This document shows positions 32,985 through 41,607 of a stretch of DNA of 64,000 nt, one piece after another. The notes beneath the pieces were generated by a model, which was given only the letters and a program-made list of their open reading frames with translations, was not told the DNA's origin and ran no database searches. Numbering within the stretch: position 1 is the first letter of the stretch; each line of letters opens with the position of its first letter. The DNA is from Chlorogloeopsis sp. ULAP01. GTDB lineage: Bacteria; Cyanobacteriota; Cyanobacteriia; Cyanobacteriales; Nostocaceae. The stretch lies in assembly GCF_030381805.1 (NCBI RefSeq), contig NZ_JAUDRH010000001.1, positions 737,839 through 801,838 of the forward strand, in the 5' to 3' direction. The translations under genes were made by a program, and so were the position numbers.

Positions 32985-33921
32985 TTTTGCCTAACAAACA
33001 TTCTCTTGGTGTCATACCATACTTTTTCTTAAAGGCTGCGGCAAAGTGACCCAAATGAGTATAACCGACTAAATTTGCAACTTCGGCAACTGTCATATTA
33101 GTTCCGCGCAAAAATTGCTCGGCTTTTTCCATCCGCTTCTCGGTAAGATAACTATGGACAGTCGTGCCAAATAATTCTCGGAATCCTCGGCGTAGAGTCC
33201 TGTCGCTCACCCCAACCATCCCAGCTAATTCTATCAGTGAAGGGGGATTTTCTAAACGACATAGAATAATTTGTTTGGCATGATGAATCCGAGCAATGGT
33301 ATCAGATTTTAATGGTTGGTAAAAATCACCACCCGCTAGCAAAGGAGATATTTGTAAAGCGATGAGTTCTAATACCTTTGCTTGTAAGTAAATTCGTTTT
33401 GTAATTCCTTGGTAGGGACAATTCAATATTTGTTGTGTCAAAAATCGTACTGCGGGAGTCATTTCTGGATAAACCAGTGTTTGCCAATCATCTCCCTTTG
33501 CTAATAATTTTAATTCTGGGAGAATCTCTCTATCTTCACCAGGGAAAAAGGTAGTTAACAAGTCAGGAGACATATGAATGTCAATCCCCAACAACCGCAG
33601 AGATTGAAAATACCTGACCTGATTCTTCCGTTGAATGCCACCCCCTGAAATAAAAGTACGTTCTTCTGGTAGGAATACACCAAATTGCAAGGGATGGCTT
33701 GCTGTGGGATACTTAATGACAAAATCGTCGCGCAATTCACAGTCAACGATACTCAGTTGCAGTTCGGGATGTAATTTGATGTGTTTCTGATAGCCACTTC
33801 CCAAATAACGAGGCGTTTCCACGTAAAATTCAAATGGCTCTATAAATGCAGGTTGGAGAGTATTTTGTGCTGACTCATCCCAAAGTTCCTCTTCCTCGTG
33901 TATTGTGAGTGTGCTCGTCAT
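32965..33921 (-). CDS. AraC-family transcriptional regulator (PchR-like)
   Basis: This protein has 318 residues. The N-terminal 215 or so lack a recognisable cupin but resemble the PchR-like group. The C-terminal 100 residues hold two helix-turn-helix motifs: PSLIELAGMVGVSDRTLRRGFRELFG and MTVAEVANLVGYTHLGHFAAAFKKKYGMTPRE. PchR-like proteins bind ferric siderophore and switch on receptor genes, fitting the receptor and binding protein just downstream. It is on the same strand, about 235 bp before the receptor. The stop codon lies inside one copy of the candidate operator. Confidence 0.88.
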   Translation of the reverse strand: MTSTLTIHEEEELWDESAQNTLQPAFIEPFEFYVETPRYLGSGYQKHIKLHPELQLSIVDCELRDDFVIKYPTASHPLQFGVFLPEERTFISGGGIQRKNQVRYFQSLRLLGIDIHMSPDLLTTFFPGEDREILPELKLLAKGDDWQTLVYPEMTPAVRFLTQQILNCPYQGITKRIYLQAKVLELIALQISPLLAGGDFYQPLKSDTIARIHHAKQIILCRLENPPSLIELAGMVGVSDRTLRRGFRELFGTTVHSYLTEKRMEKAEQFLRGTNMTVAEVANLVGYTHLGHFAAAFKKKYGMTPRECLLGKKSVSGL

Positions 33922-33979
33922 AGCTTGTGCTTGCTAATTTTAACACTAATGATACTACTTCTCAATTAGCAAGGGAAGA

Positions 33980-34198
33980 TCATCTGTTTTTATCATCACC
34001 AGTATGGCTGATGTACAGGTTTGGTTGCCAATCCTTGGGGGCTAACATAATCGATGATAGGTATTTGAGTATTGCTTGGGTAATTATTGTCAGCGACTTC
34101 TGAATCGCGGCATAAACCTGATCCTGCTCAATTAAACACCCATAATTGGTATGTTGTGATGGTAGCTCGAAGCCAAAACATATCAGGATTTGCTGCAA
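33980..34198 (-). CDS. uncertain small ORF
   Basis: This frame of 72 codons starts MQQILICFGFELPSQ. I do not recognise it and see no clear ribosome binding site; codon use is not decisive. It could be a remnant. The rest of the gap 33922-34363 shows a GCGATCGC near 34262 and nothing more. Confidence 0.2.
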   Translation of the reverse strand: MQQILICFGFELPSQHTNYGCLIEQDQVYAAIQKSLTIITQAILKYLSSIMLAPKDWQPNLYISHTGDDKNR

Positions 34199-34363
34199 GC
34201 AATAACTTCGTTAAGTTCTGCTAACACCAATAATTTATATAATTTAGAGAGCGCATTGATTGCGATCGCCCAAAGACTTAACTTTTCGTGTATAGGACGA
34301 TACCTAAAGGTAAGCTGTACGCTAACGCACAAGGAATCCTATGGCTGTTCTTCATTTTAGATA

Positions 34364-35290
34364 TTAATCTTTGCGTCCCCCCGTCTCCCTGTCATTATTC
34401 AATCCATCCCAAAACACAGCGATCGCATCCAAAATCTCTCGTCCTCCTTGAATGAACTTAGCTCGATCAAAGCTTGGCTGGAAATAAACTTCTTCCAACT
34501 CTAAGAGTGTATGTCCGGCGTGCTGCCCTTCAACACGGTTGTGCCAGCTGAAGAATGCTAAATGCAACTGGGGATGCCGCGTCTTTTTAATTTCTGTTAA
34601 TCCATCCTCTAATTCTTGCCAAAAGCCTGCCGCAGCCCAATTCTCGACAGCAAAGCTAGCACCCTCAGCTATATTGGAATCGTCACTACCGTAAAGGCGA
34701 ATCAATTCATCACAAAAGTGCAAAGTCGTGGAACTACCGTGCTTGCGCTTGCCGATATCTTCATAGTATAGCCCCAGCCCTTCAGCCACACCCAGCAACC
34801 ATTCAAAATGGGCTGCCCGGAAACGACAGATACCACCATCTACCGTGCCTTCAGTGCTAACCAGTTCAGGATCGCCTTCTCTATCTTTTTCTTCTTCTGT
34901 CTGGGCTATACGAGTGCCGATCGCTTGTCCAGATTTGCGATAGATAACCCCTAGTTCGTTTAACAAAATCTCTCGGCTTGCTCGTGACTGCTGAAGAGTG
35001 GGCGAGTTGATACCCTTCAATAAGGCAGCGATCAGAAATTGATTCGAGAAAACCGAAAATTGTTTAATGAAATATCGCAACTGTTCATCTGTTGCTGTAC
35101 CTTCACGAAACCAACGAGTGTAAGTATTGTTAGTAATAATTCTGTGCTGCAAAAATTCACGCTCAACTTCAGCCAGAAAGTCGCGGAAATCTTCAACTTG
35201 AGCTTGAGTGAGTTCGCCTCGATACAAACGTTCTTCTATACGTGAGGAAATTGTTAAACTACTGGGTACTTTTATAAAAACTTGAGTCAT
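34364..35290 (-). CDS. haem-oxygenase-like diiron (iron-containing redox enzyme family) protein
   Basis: From the ATG at 35288-35290 (MTQVFIKVPSS) the protein has 308 residues; an upstream ATG would overlap the previous gene. It is all-helical and matches the TenA/haem-oxygenase-like diiron group. Possible metal ligands are E in LLNELGVIY, H in FRAAHFEWLL, E in FAVENWAAAGFW, and H, E, H in SWHNRVEGQHAGH, the Hx3(D/E)x2H pattern. Members act as oxidases or oxygenases on small molecules. It is third in the HPPD and homogentisate dioxygenase operon, 29 bases after the latter, so a role on a tyrosine-derived compound is plausible. The reaction is unknown. Confidence 0.75.
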   Translation of the reverse strand: MTQVFIKVPSSLTISSRIEERLYRGELTQAQVEDFRDFLAEVEREFLQHRIITNNTYTRWFREGTATDEQLRYFIKQFSVFSNQFLIAALLKGINSPTLQQSRASREILLNELGVIYRKSGQAIGTRIAQTEEEKDREGDPELVSTEGTVDGGICRFRAAHFEWLLGVAEGLGLYYEDIGKRKHGSSTTLHFCDELIRLYGSDDSNIAEGASFAVENWAAAGFWQELEDGLTEIKKTRHPQLHLAFFSWHNRVEGQHAGHTLLELEEVYFQPSFDRAKFIQGGREILDAIAVFWDGLNNDRETGGRKD

Positions 35291-35319
35291 AGTTAACACC
35301 TTATTTATTATATTTACGG

Positions 35320-36504
35320 CTATACGCCATGAATCGGTTCTTCTAACGATGAAATCCAACTGTGGGGATAATCTTTGTCTTCCAATGCCAGCGCGTATTT
35401 CGTCAGCATTAACGGTTTAAATGTATCAATCATTACTGCAAGTTCATCAGTTCGTTCTTTACCAATTGACCCTTCATAGGTTCCTGGATGGGGGCCATGG
35501 GGAATACCTCTGGGATGTAGGGTAATTGATGCTACCTCAATGCCTTTACGCGACATAAAGTTTCCCTGAGCATAGTAGAGGACTTCATCTGAATCAACAT
35601 TGGAATGGTTATAAGGAGCCGGAATTGATAGAGGATGGTAATCAAAAAGACGTGGTACAAAGGAACACAAAACAAATCCTGGCCCTTCAAAAGTTTGATG
35701 TACGGTTGGAGGTTGGTGAATACGCCCTGTAATTGGTTCAAAATCCTCAATGTTGAACGCAAAAGGCCAAAGATGCCCATCCCAGCCCACTACATCTAAA
35801 GGGTGATAGTTATAAATATAACTAGTAATTTGGTTTCTTGCTTTAACTCGCACCTCAAACTCCCCTTTTTCGTCGTGGGTAATGAGTTGATCTGGTGGGC
35901 GGATGTCACGTTCGCAGTAGGGAGAGTGTTCGAGGAATTGACCGTAATTATTCAGGTAACGTCCTGGAGGCTCAATGTGTCCGTAGGCTTCAATTACGAG
36001 CATCCGTTGCTCAATTCCTTGATCGGCAATAATTCGCCATAGCACGCCTGTAGGAATGACTACATAATCACCTGGCTGATAACGGAGAATGCCGTACTGA
36101 CTTTCCAACACACCACTGCCTTCATGGACAAAAATTACCTCATCACCATCAGCAAACCGATACCAATACTGCATGGGTTGCGTGGGACGAGCCACACTAA
36201 TGCAGATATCTGCATTCACCATCAAAGGAACGCGTGCTTCCACCGCATCACCGCCCACCGGGACAGTTGCCGTCCGCAGATGATAAGGGCGTAAAGCTCC
36301 TGATTCTTCATAGGGAAGTGAGAGCGATCGCTCTGGCAAAATCTTCTGAATCTGAGTCGGTGGACGTAGATGATAGAGTAGAGATTGCACACCCGAAAAG
36401 CCGCGAATACTGATTAACTCTTCGTGATATAGAGAGTCGTTGGGTTGTCGAAATTGAGTGTGCCGCTTGTGTGGAATTTTTCCCAACTTATAGTAATAAG
36501 TCAT
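35320..36504 (-). CDS. hmgA: homogentisate 1,2-dioxygenase
   Basis: This 394-residue cupin enzyme has N-terminal MTYYYKLGKIPHKRHTQFR, typical of the bacterial form. The iron-site region LHPRGIPHGPHPGTYEGSIG has clustered His residues and is followed by ERTDELAVMIDT. It opens the ring of homogentisate with O2 to maleylacetoacetate. In cyanobacteria homogentisate is also the head-group source for tocopherol, so this enzyme competes with vitamin E synthesis. It is 15 bases after the HPPD gene. No maleylacetoacetate isomerase or fumarylacetoacetase is in the window. Confidence 0.92.
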   Translation of the reverse strand: MTYYYKLGKIPHKRHTQFRQPNDSLYHEELISIRGFSGVQSLLYHLRPPTQIQKILPERSLSLPYEESGALRPYHLRTATVPVGGDAVEARVPLMVNADICISVARPTQPMQYWYRFADGDEVIFVHEGSGVLESQYGILRYQPGDYVVIPTGVLWRIIADQGIEQRMLVIEAYGHIEPPGRYLNNYGQFLEHSPYCERDIRPPDQLITHDEKGEFEVRVKARNQITSYIYNYHPLDVVGWDGHLWPFAFNIEDFEPITGRIHQPPTVHQTFEGPGFVLCSFVPRLFDYHPLSIPAPYNHSNVDSDEVLYYAQGNFMSRKGIEVASITLHPRGIPHGPHPGTYEGSIGKERTDELAVMIDTFKPLMLTKYALALEDKDYPHSWISSLEEPIHGV

Positions 36505-36519
36505 AATTTCGCCCCGTTT

Positions 36520-37623
36520 CTAAACGGTGACAAGATTTCCCCGACGTGCCTGTTCGCGTTCAATAGCTTCAAACAAAGCTTTGAAATTTCCTTCACCAAA
36601 ACCCCGCGCTCCATGCCGCTCAATTACTTCAAAGAACAGTGTTGGTCTATCCTGCATAGGTTGGGTGAAAATTTGAAGCAAATATCCATCTTGATCCCTA
36701 TCTACTAATATTCCTAACTCTGCTAGTTTGTCTATAGGTTCATCAATTTTTCCTACTCGCTCCTCTAAGTCTTCATAATATGTTTGTGGAGCGCTCAGAA
36801 ACTCAACACCTGCTGCCTTCATGCGAGTAACTGTCTCAATAATGTTCTCTGTGGAGAGTGCTACATGTTGAATACCAGGGCCATAATTATGTTCTAGATA
36901 CTCTTCTATTTGAGATTTATGTTTGCCTTGAGCCGGTTCGTTAATTGGCAATTTAATTTTACCTGTGCCATCTTGCATCACCTTCGACATTAAGGCAGAG
37001 TATTCTGTAGAGATAGTTTTATCGTCAAAATGTACTAAAAGACTAAAGCCCATTGTTTTGGCAAAAAACTGCGCCCATCGCTCCATTGCACCTAGTTCCA
37101 CGTTACCAACTATGTGGTCAATAGTATTTAGTCCAACACCATTACTCTTGAGATGTGGCTTACTTTGAGGCTGGAAACGAGGAGCAAATACACCTGTGTA
37201 ATCACTCCGTTCTACGAACTTAATTAAAACGTCACCGTAGGCGTGAATAGCAGAGTAACGCAATATCCCATAAGCATCTTCTTCTTCAGTGGGAGCAATA
37301 GCACCTATGGCACCTCGTTTGGTTGTCTGTTTATAGGCACTAACCGCATCTGGTACTTCTAGAGCAATAATAGCTATCCCGTCGCCATGCTTAAGAACAC
37401 TTTTGGAAATGGGATGCTCCGGAGTCAACCCTGTGCTGAAAACAAACTGGATATTCCCTTGCTGCATCACATAGGATGCTATTTCGCGGCTACCCGTTTC
37501 TAATCCCCGATAAGCTATGTTAGTAAATCCGAAACACTGAGAATAAAAGAGTGCTGCCTGTTTAGCATTCCCAATATAAAATTCTAGGTGGTCAAATCGC
37601 TTGATGGGACAAAAATCACTCAT
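36520..37623 (-). CDS. hppD: 4-hydroxyphenylpyruvate dioxygenase
   Basis: It starts at the ATG at 37621-37623 (MSDFCPIKRFDHLEF), which has AAAGGAG eight bases upstream; an earlier in-frame start adds ten residues without such a site. The protein has 367 residues in two glyoxalase-like halves. The iron ligands are H in NTIDHIVGNV, H in GIQHVALST and E in LFFEVIERHG. It converts 4-hydroxyphenylpyruvate to homogentisate. It is first in an operon with hmgA and a diiron protein, indicating tyrosine breakdown. Confidence 0.93.
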   Translation of the reverse strand: MSDFCPIKRFDHLEFYIGNAKQAALFYSQCFGFTNIAYRGLETGSREIASYVMQQGNIQFVFSTGLTPEHPISKSVLKHGDGIAIIALEVPDAVSAYKQTTKRGAIGAIAPTEEEDAYGILRYSAIHAYGDVLIKFVERSDYTGVFAPRFQPQSKPHLKSNGVGLNTIDHIVGNVELGAMERWAQFFAKTMGFSLLVHFDDKTISTEYSALMSKVMQDGTGKIKLPINEPAQGKHKSQIEEYLEHNYGPGIQHVALSTENIIETVTRMKAAGVEFLSAPQTYYEDLEERVGKIDEPIDKLAELGILVDRDQDGYLLQIFTQPMQDRPTLFFEVIERHGARGFGEGNFKALFEAIEREQARRGNLVTV

Positions 37624-37970
37624 ATATACTACTCCTTTGAAAAGCTTCTCCAAGGCAATTTGGAAAGCTTAAGCGCAGACAGTCATAGGTCTTTCATTCC
37701 TTGTAACAAAATTTGGGAACGAACACCCCTTCTTCTAAACTGCCTTTGCCAATCAATTAAGTGTAATCTCCTTAGGAGAGAAATATATGTATAAAAACAT
37801 CTACCATTTGAATGATTTATTATTATAACTTTATGTTAAGAGGGCGATCGCACCACTGCTACAAACATAAAGTGTGGTTTTTGTTTTAACGAGCGTGTCA
37901 TTATCTCCATTCAAAGGTTCCACATTCAAACCAACAAGAACCGCGATCGCTCTTTATCGTTGAATACGAG
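37624..37970. other. gene-free gap upstream of hppD
   Basis: It holds the hppD ribosome binding site and two GCGATCGC sites (near 37845 and 37945). I see no gene or clear hairpin. Confidence 0.4.
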
Positions 37971-38413
37971 TCACAATGTGTCGTACATATCTTCAATCGT
38001 TTCTTCAGCGAACATTTTGAAGTGTTCGAGGTCACTTTTGTTCAAGCGAACAGCATAATCAGTTACCTCAAGAAGCTTCTCGATCAGACCCTTGGGCTTG
38101 TATCGTGACCTCGATTTGGGTTGTGTCATCGATAGTAGTGAAACGAACATTCCCCTCCTCTTCCCAATTTGAGCGCCAACCTCGCCAAACAATTAGTTCG
38201 TTTGGGTGCATCTCAACAATCTCTGTTTCAAGTTCAAACGGGAATGGCCCAGCAGATGCCTTCCAAGTCAAGCGGTTGGGGTTGGGATCGTCGTGCTCAA
38301 TGACCTCATCTACCGTACTTCGACCACTTGGGATAGTTGTGGAAGTCCTTGTAAAGGGCAAAGAACGCATCGACAGGTTTGTTGATCAAGATTGCACATT
38401 GAAGGTACTTCAT
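37971..38413 (-). pseudogene. SRPBCC/START-like polyketide cyclase family, two frameshifts
   Basis: Three frames together read as one SRPBCC protein of about 147 residues. MKYLQCAILINKPVDAFFAL and HNYPKWSKY come from the ATG at 38413. After a shift near 38315 comes VDEVIEHDDPNPNRLTWKASAG, with ELIVWRGW and TTQIEVTIQ. After a second shift near 38105 comes KPKGLIEKLLEVTDYAV through EETIEDMYDTL. The fold binds hydrophobic ligands. Two separate shifts make true decay more likely than one base-call error. It is downstream of the DUF2721/transducer pair on the same strand. Confidence 0.75.
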
Positions 38414-38539
38414 GATGGATCTCCTCTATGATGGTGTGTCCATTGAGATCAGCAGCGGCTATGTAATCGTTTGATGCTATTGCGGTAGAAAAACTAACTT
38501 TTTGGAATTAGAAGACAAACAAAACGATTACAGATTCAA

Positions 38540-39112
38540 TTATTCAAACAACTTCGGACTGCGAAACAGCCTTTTTCTAAACCCTCCCTTTCGACGCTTT
38601 AATAACTCCTTAGGTGCATAATACTGACTTAGGCGTACAACAAAATCCATTTCATCATTAACAGCAGTAAGTGCGATACGTGACTCAGCAATTAAAAGTA
38701 CACTAGCGTAGAATAGCAATCCTGCCCCAATCATCCCTAAGAGAATAGGTATCCATGTGTACCTCTGAACTTGCTGCTGACCTAAAATAGCAATGATGCC
38801 AAGGACAATACTGGTAGCCACAAAGACACTGAGAGTTAAATAAAGGCAAGCCATTACTCGTTGCAGTAGCCGTGCGCGTCTCGTTGCTCTACCTATTTGA
38901 TTGAAAACCGCATTGCGCTCTTCCTCTAAATACACACCGTCTGCCTGAGTATGCATAAGTTTCTCGAATTGATCTGATATTTTTCTTGTCCTTTCAATTA
39001 CACGGCCCAACCTTTGGGATGTCGCGAGGATTAATGAGCTACAAGCTGCGATCAGCACTGCTGGTGTAATCATCGCAGAAAGAATCCCTAAAGCCATAGA
39101 AAGGTCATTCAT
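38540..39112 (-). CDS. DUF2721 membrane protein, overlapping the rhodopsin transducer gene
   Basis: This 190-residue protein has an N-terminal membrane helix (LGILSAMITPAVLIAACSSLILAT), a cytoplasmic helical region (RLGRVIERTRKISDQFEKL; NAVFNQIGRATRRARLLQ), two more membrane helices and a basic tail. This is the DUF2721 pattern, whose function is unknown. Its ATG overlaps the stop of the transducer gene by four bases, so the two are translationally coupled. That makes it a candidate membrane partner for the transducer. Confidence 0.8.
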   Translation of the reverse strand: MNDLSMALGILSAMITPAVLIAACSSLILATSQRLGRVIERTRKISDQFEKLMHTQADGVYLEEERNAVFNQIGRATRRARLLQRVMACLYLTLSVFVATSIVLGIIAILGQQQVQRYTWIPILLGMIGAGLLFYASVLLIAESRIALTAVNDEMDFVVRLSQYYAPKELLKRRKGGFRKRLFRSPKLFE

Positions 39113-39483
39113 GATCCAGGAAATGCCATAGTAATCAGGGATGAGTTTTCTGCCCGACTGGAATCGAGGCGGCTAAACTGGACAACAATGGGGACATCTG
39201 ACTCGATGACGCTAGCATAGTCCGTATCTAGGAGTATAGCTTCCGGGTTGATTAAATCGTTGAAGCGAATATGCCTGACACGTCGCGCTTGCACCTTAAG
39301 GCGGTATGGTCCTACAGGTTCTCTATCGACATAGAAGATTGTGATCTCGATGTTTGCCTCTTGATCTGAGGTGTTGAGCAGGCACAGTTCGTCTCGGCTA
39401 GTAAATTCCGGTTCATGTCCAGTGCTGTGGAGGGGAATATGTCCCCCAGGAATTGCCCATGTAGTCTTACCTAATACCTTCAT
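39109..39483 (-). CDS. sensory rhodopsin transducer (ASRT family)
   Basis: This 124-residue, all-beta soluble protein has a sequence very close to the Anabaena sensory rhodopsin transducer: TTWAIPGGHIPLHSTG, FTSRDELCLLNTSDQEA, IEITIFYVDREPVGPYRL, ARRVRHIRFNDL and DTDYASVIESDVPIVVQFSRLDS. ASRT is a tetrameric cytoplasmic protein thought to relay the light signal from the rhodopsin. The matching rhodopsin here is at 49602, about 10 kb away, not adjacent. Downstream it overlaps DUF2721 by four bases. Confidence 0.9.
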   Translation of the reverse strand: MKVLGKTTWAIPGGHIPLHSTGHEPEFTSRDELCLLNTSDQEANIEITIFYVDREPVGPYRLKVQARRVRHIRFNDLINPEAILLDTDYASVIESDVPIVVQFSRLDSSRAENSSLITMAFPGS

Positions 39484-39496
39484 AAAACCTATATAT

Positions 39497-40623
39497 TTAC
39501 TCGTCTACTAAAAGCTCACGTAAGTATGGAGTCAGGAAGATACCATTAGGATCTAGATGCTGACGGATTTCTTGGAAACGGTTCCACATTGGATATAGCG
39601 ATCGCAAATCTTTTGCCTTGAGTGTATGCTTCTTTCCCCAGTGGGGGCGTCTATCATAAGCGCAAAACCACTCCATCCATAAGGCCAAGTACCGAAGGTG
39701 TAGAAAGAAGGAATTTGAGAGGGATTGTTTTTGTTATCTGGGGTTGAGTCAAAGTTACCTGGCGACCAAGCTAGCAACTGGGCATCAACCGCATCCTCCA
39801 AGGCTTTTGGAGCCGGCAGGATAGCTTTTTGTCCAGAGGCATTAATGTAAGTATGTTTACCAGGAGCAATAGTAGCCGGATTAACTCCAGTCTGACGAAA
39901 CATCGCGGCGGAGTTAGTCGCAAAGGCTTGCAATAAACCTGTATCAACATCAATGTTGGGTGTCCCCTCGATGATGCGTCCAGTTTCTTGATCGAGAGTG
40001 GCATGGCACGCCGCACAAGTGAGACCAACTCGTAACTTCGCGCCTTGCTTGTGAACCTGCATTCCCAGTGGCAATAGAGAACCTGCGGGAACGTCCAAGC
40101 CTGTATTGAGAACGGTGCCTGCTTTGAATTCACGCCCGCCAACGATGACATCTTTGTCAAGGGGGATTTGCAGATTTCTTGTTGGTTTACCTTTAAGGGC
40201 AGCGATCGCCTTACCCATAGTTAGCAAGTTAATCGGCCCATCAATGGCACCTACTATATCAGTAAAGAAATATTCGTTACCAAAGGTTTCTCGATAAAAG
40301 GCATCGCGGCCTAAGTTAATTAAGTTTTCAGTGATGGGAATAGCCCCATTTTCAGGGGTAAGTTCTACAGACCCTGACTCTGTTTGCAACAGTTGATCTG
40401 CTTCGGCTTTGTTAACAGTGTAACCCAACACATCATAGGAGCCGATTTCCTGGGGAGTAGGTTGGGTAAAAGGGGTATAAGTATTGCCTAGTTTGGGCGG
40501 TTTTGTCGGCAGGGAAAGTTCGAGAAAATAACCAATAAAGCCGACAAAGACAAGCACAGACAGCAAAATCAAAATTGGGCGTAATGCGTTTTTTGGAACT
40601 AGAGAGGCGACTTTCATAAGCAA
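39497..40623 (-). pseudogene. chimera: truncated c-type cytochrome joined to the tail of an ALO-type FAD oxidase
   Basis: The 5' part (40623 to about 39665) encodes an N-terminal membrane anchor (ILILLSVLVFVGFIGYF) and a cytochrome with a single CAACH haem site, ending normally at YTFGTWPYGWSGFA. From about 39685, in a different frame, the DNA encodes the C-terminus of an arabinonolactone/gulonolactone-oxidase family protein: YDRRPHWGKKHTL, LYPMWNRFQEIRQHLDPNG, YLRELLVDE, stop near 39497. Both homologies meet in about 20 bases (TATGGATGGAGTGG), which suggests a deletion that removed the 3' end of one gene and most of another. The cytochrome frame reads on for some 25 foreign residues to 39553. 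Confidence 0.7.
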
Positions 40624-40963
40624 TTTGCCTCGACTGTATGGTCGTAGATTATAAGCTCATGTCCGAATCATCATCTCTCTACTGAAATAAGTACAAATGG
40701 TTACCACCGATGCTATTTGTAGCGACTTACACGACATATAAATTTGGATTTTTAAATATTCTGAACATGACTCTGAATTTAGCTGTTATGGGTTCAAATG
40801 AAATATTTGCAAATCTGAGGTCAAATTTGACTGCACAGTCATAGCTGTTCTTTGTGTTAACAAGTGATTAGACTTGAATAAATTATATTCCCGACTTCTT
40901 CAATAAAATCGGAAATCTGGTTATTCACAAAAGATATAGGACTGCTGTATAATGAATTATTAT
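40624..40963. other. gene-free gap
   Basis: AT-rich, with no repeat, hairpin or gene that I can support. Confidence 0.4.
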
Positions 40964-41317
40964 CTAAGTAAATGGTGCCACAAGTGCTAAAAGAATAGAG
41001 TTAATAAATGTCAGAGCCAGAGAACCTAGAGTAGCACTCCAAAAGCCATGACGTAAGCTAAAACCATTTACTAAGCGAGCAGCTAAACTAAAGATAATCG
41101 AATTTAAAACAAAAAAGAATAATCCCAACGTTAGGATAATGAATGGGAATGTAAAAATGGTCAAAATGGGAAGCAAAATAGCATTTAAAATTCCAAATAC
41201 AGCCGCTGTGATCGCTGCTTTTTTCAAACTATCTATTTCAATTCCCAAAGCTGGTATTCTGGAAATAATTAAAAAGCTAATGGTGGTTACTATCCAAGTA
41301 ATGAGGATGCCGAGCAT
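40964..41317 (-). CDS. phage-holin-family (PF04020-like) small membrane protein
   Basis: This 117-residue protein has four hydrophobic helices and the family's FGILNAILLPIL and LGLFFFVLNSIIFSLAARLVNGF patterns. The name comes from phage holin superfamily IV, but most bacterial members are chromosomal, often in stress or envelope clusters. No phage genes are nearby. It stands alone. Confidence 0.8.
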   Translation of the reverse strand: MLGILITWIVTTISFLIISRIPALGIEIDSLKKAAITAAVFGILNAILLPILTIFTFPFIILTLGLFFFVLNSIIFSLAARLVNGFSLRHGFWSATLGSLALTFINSILLALVAPFT

Positions 41318-41607
41318 ATATTATCCTTCTGTATGCTTTTATATTCTTAATTTTTGAATTATTTAAAATTAAAATAATATTTCTATCGATTATCTTTGAG
41401 TTGTAATTTTTAAACGATTCACCAATGATGCAAGATAAAAAGGGAATTTAGAGGCTTCGTAGCTCACATAAATTCACATAAATAATTTACGAATATATTA
41501 ATTCTGAACCAATGATTATCTAAAATAGAGGCTGTTGCATTGCCAAGCTACTCTCGTTTATTTTTACTATGCAATAGCCTTTTCAAAAATCAAACTTAAG
41601 GAATAAA
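41318..41607. other. gene-free gap
   Basis: AT-rich. An inverted segment near 41530-41600 (GGCTGTTGCATTGC ... GCAATAGCC) could form a loose hairpin after the glucosidase stop. No gene is seen. Confidence 0.35.

Noticed and set aside
40964..41317. Prophage, suggested by the holin-family name
   Set aside because: No other phage genes are nearby; most members of this family are ordinary chromosomal membrane proteins.
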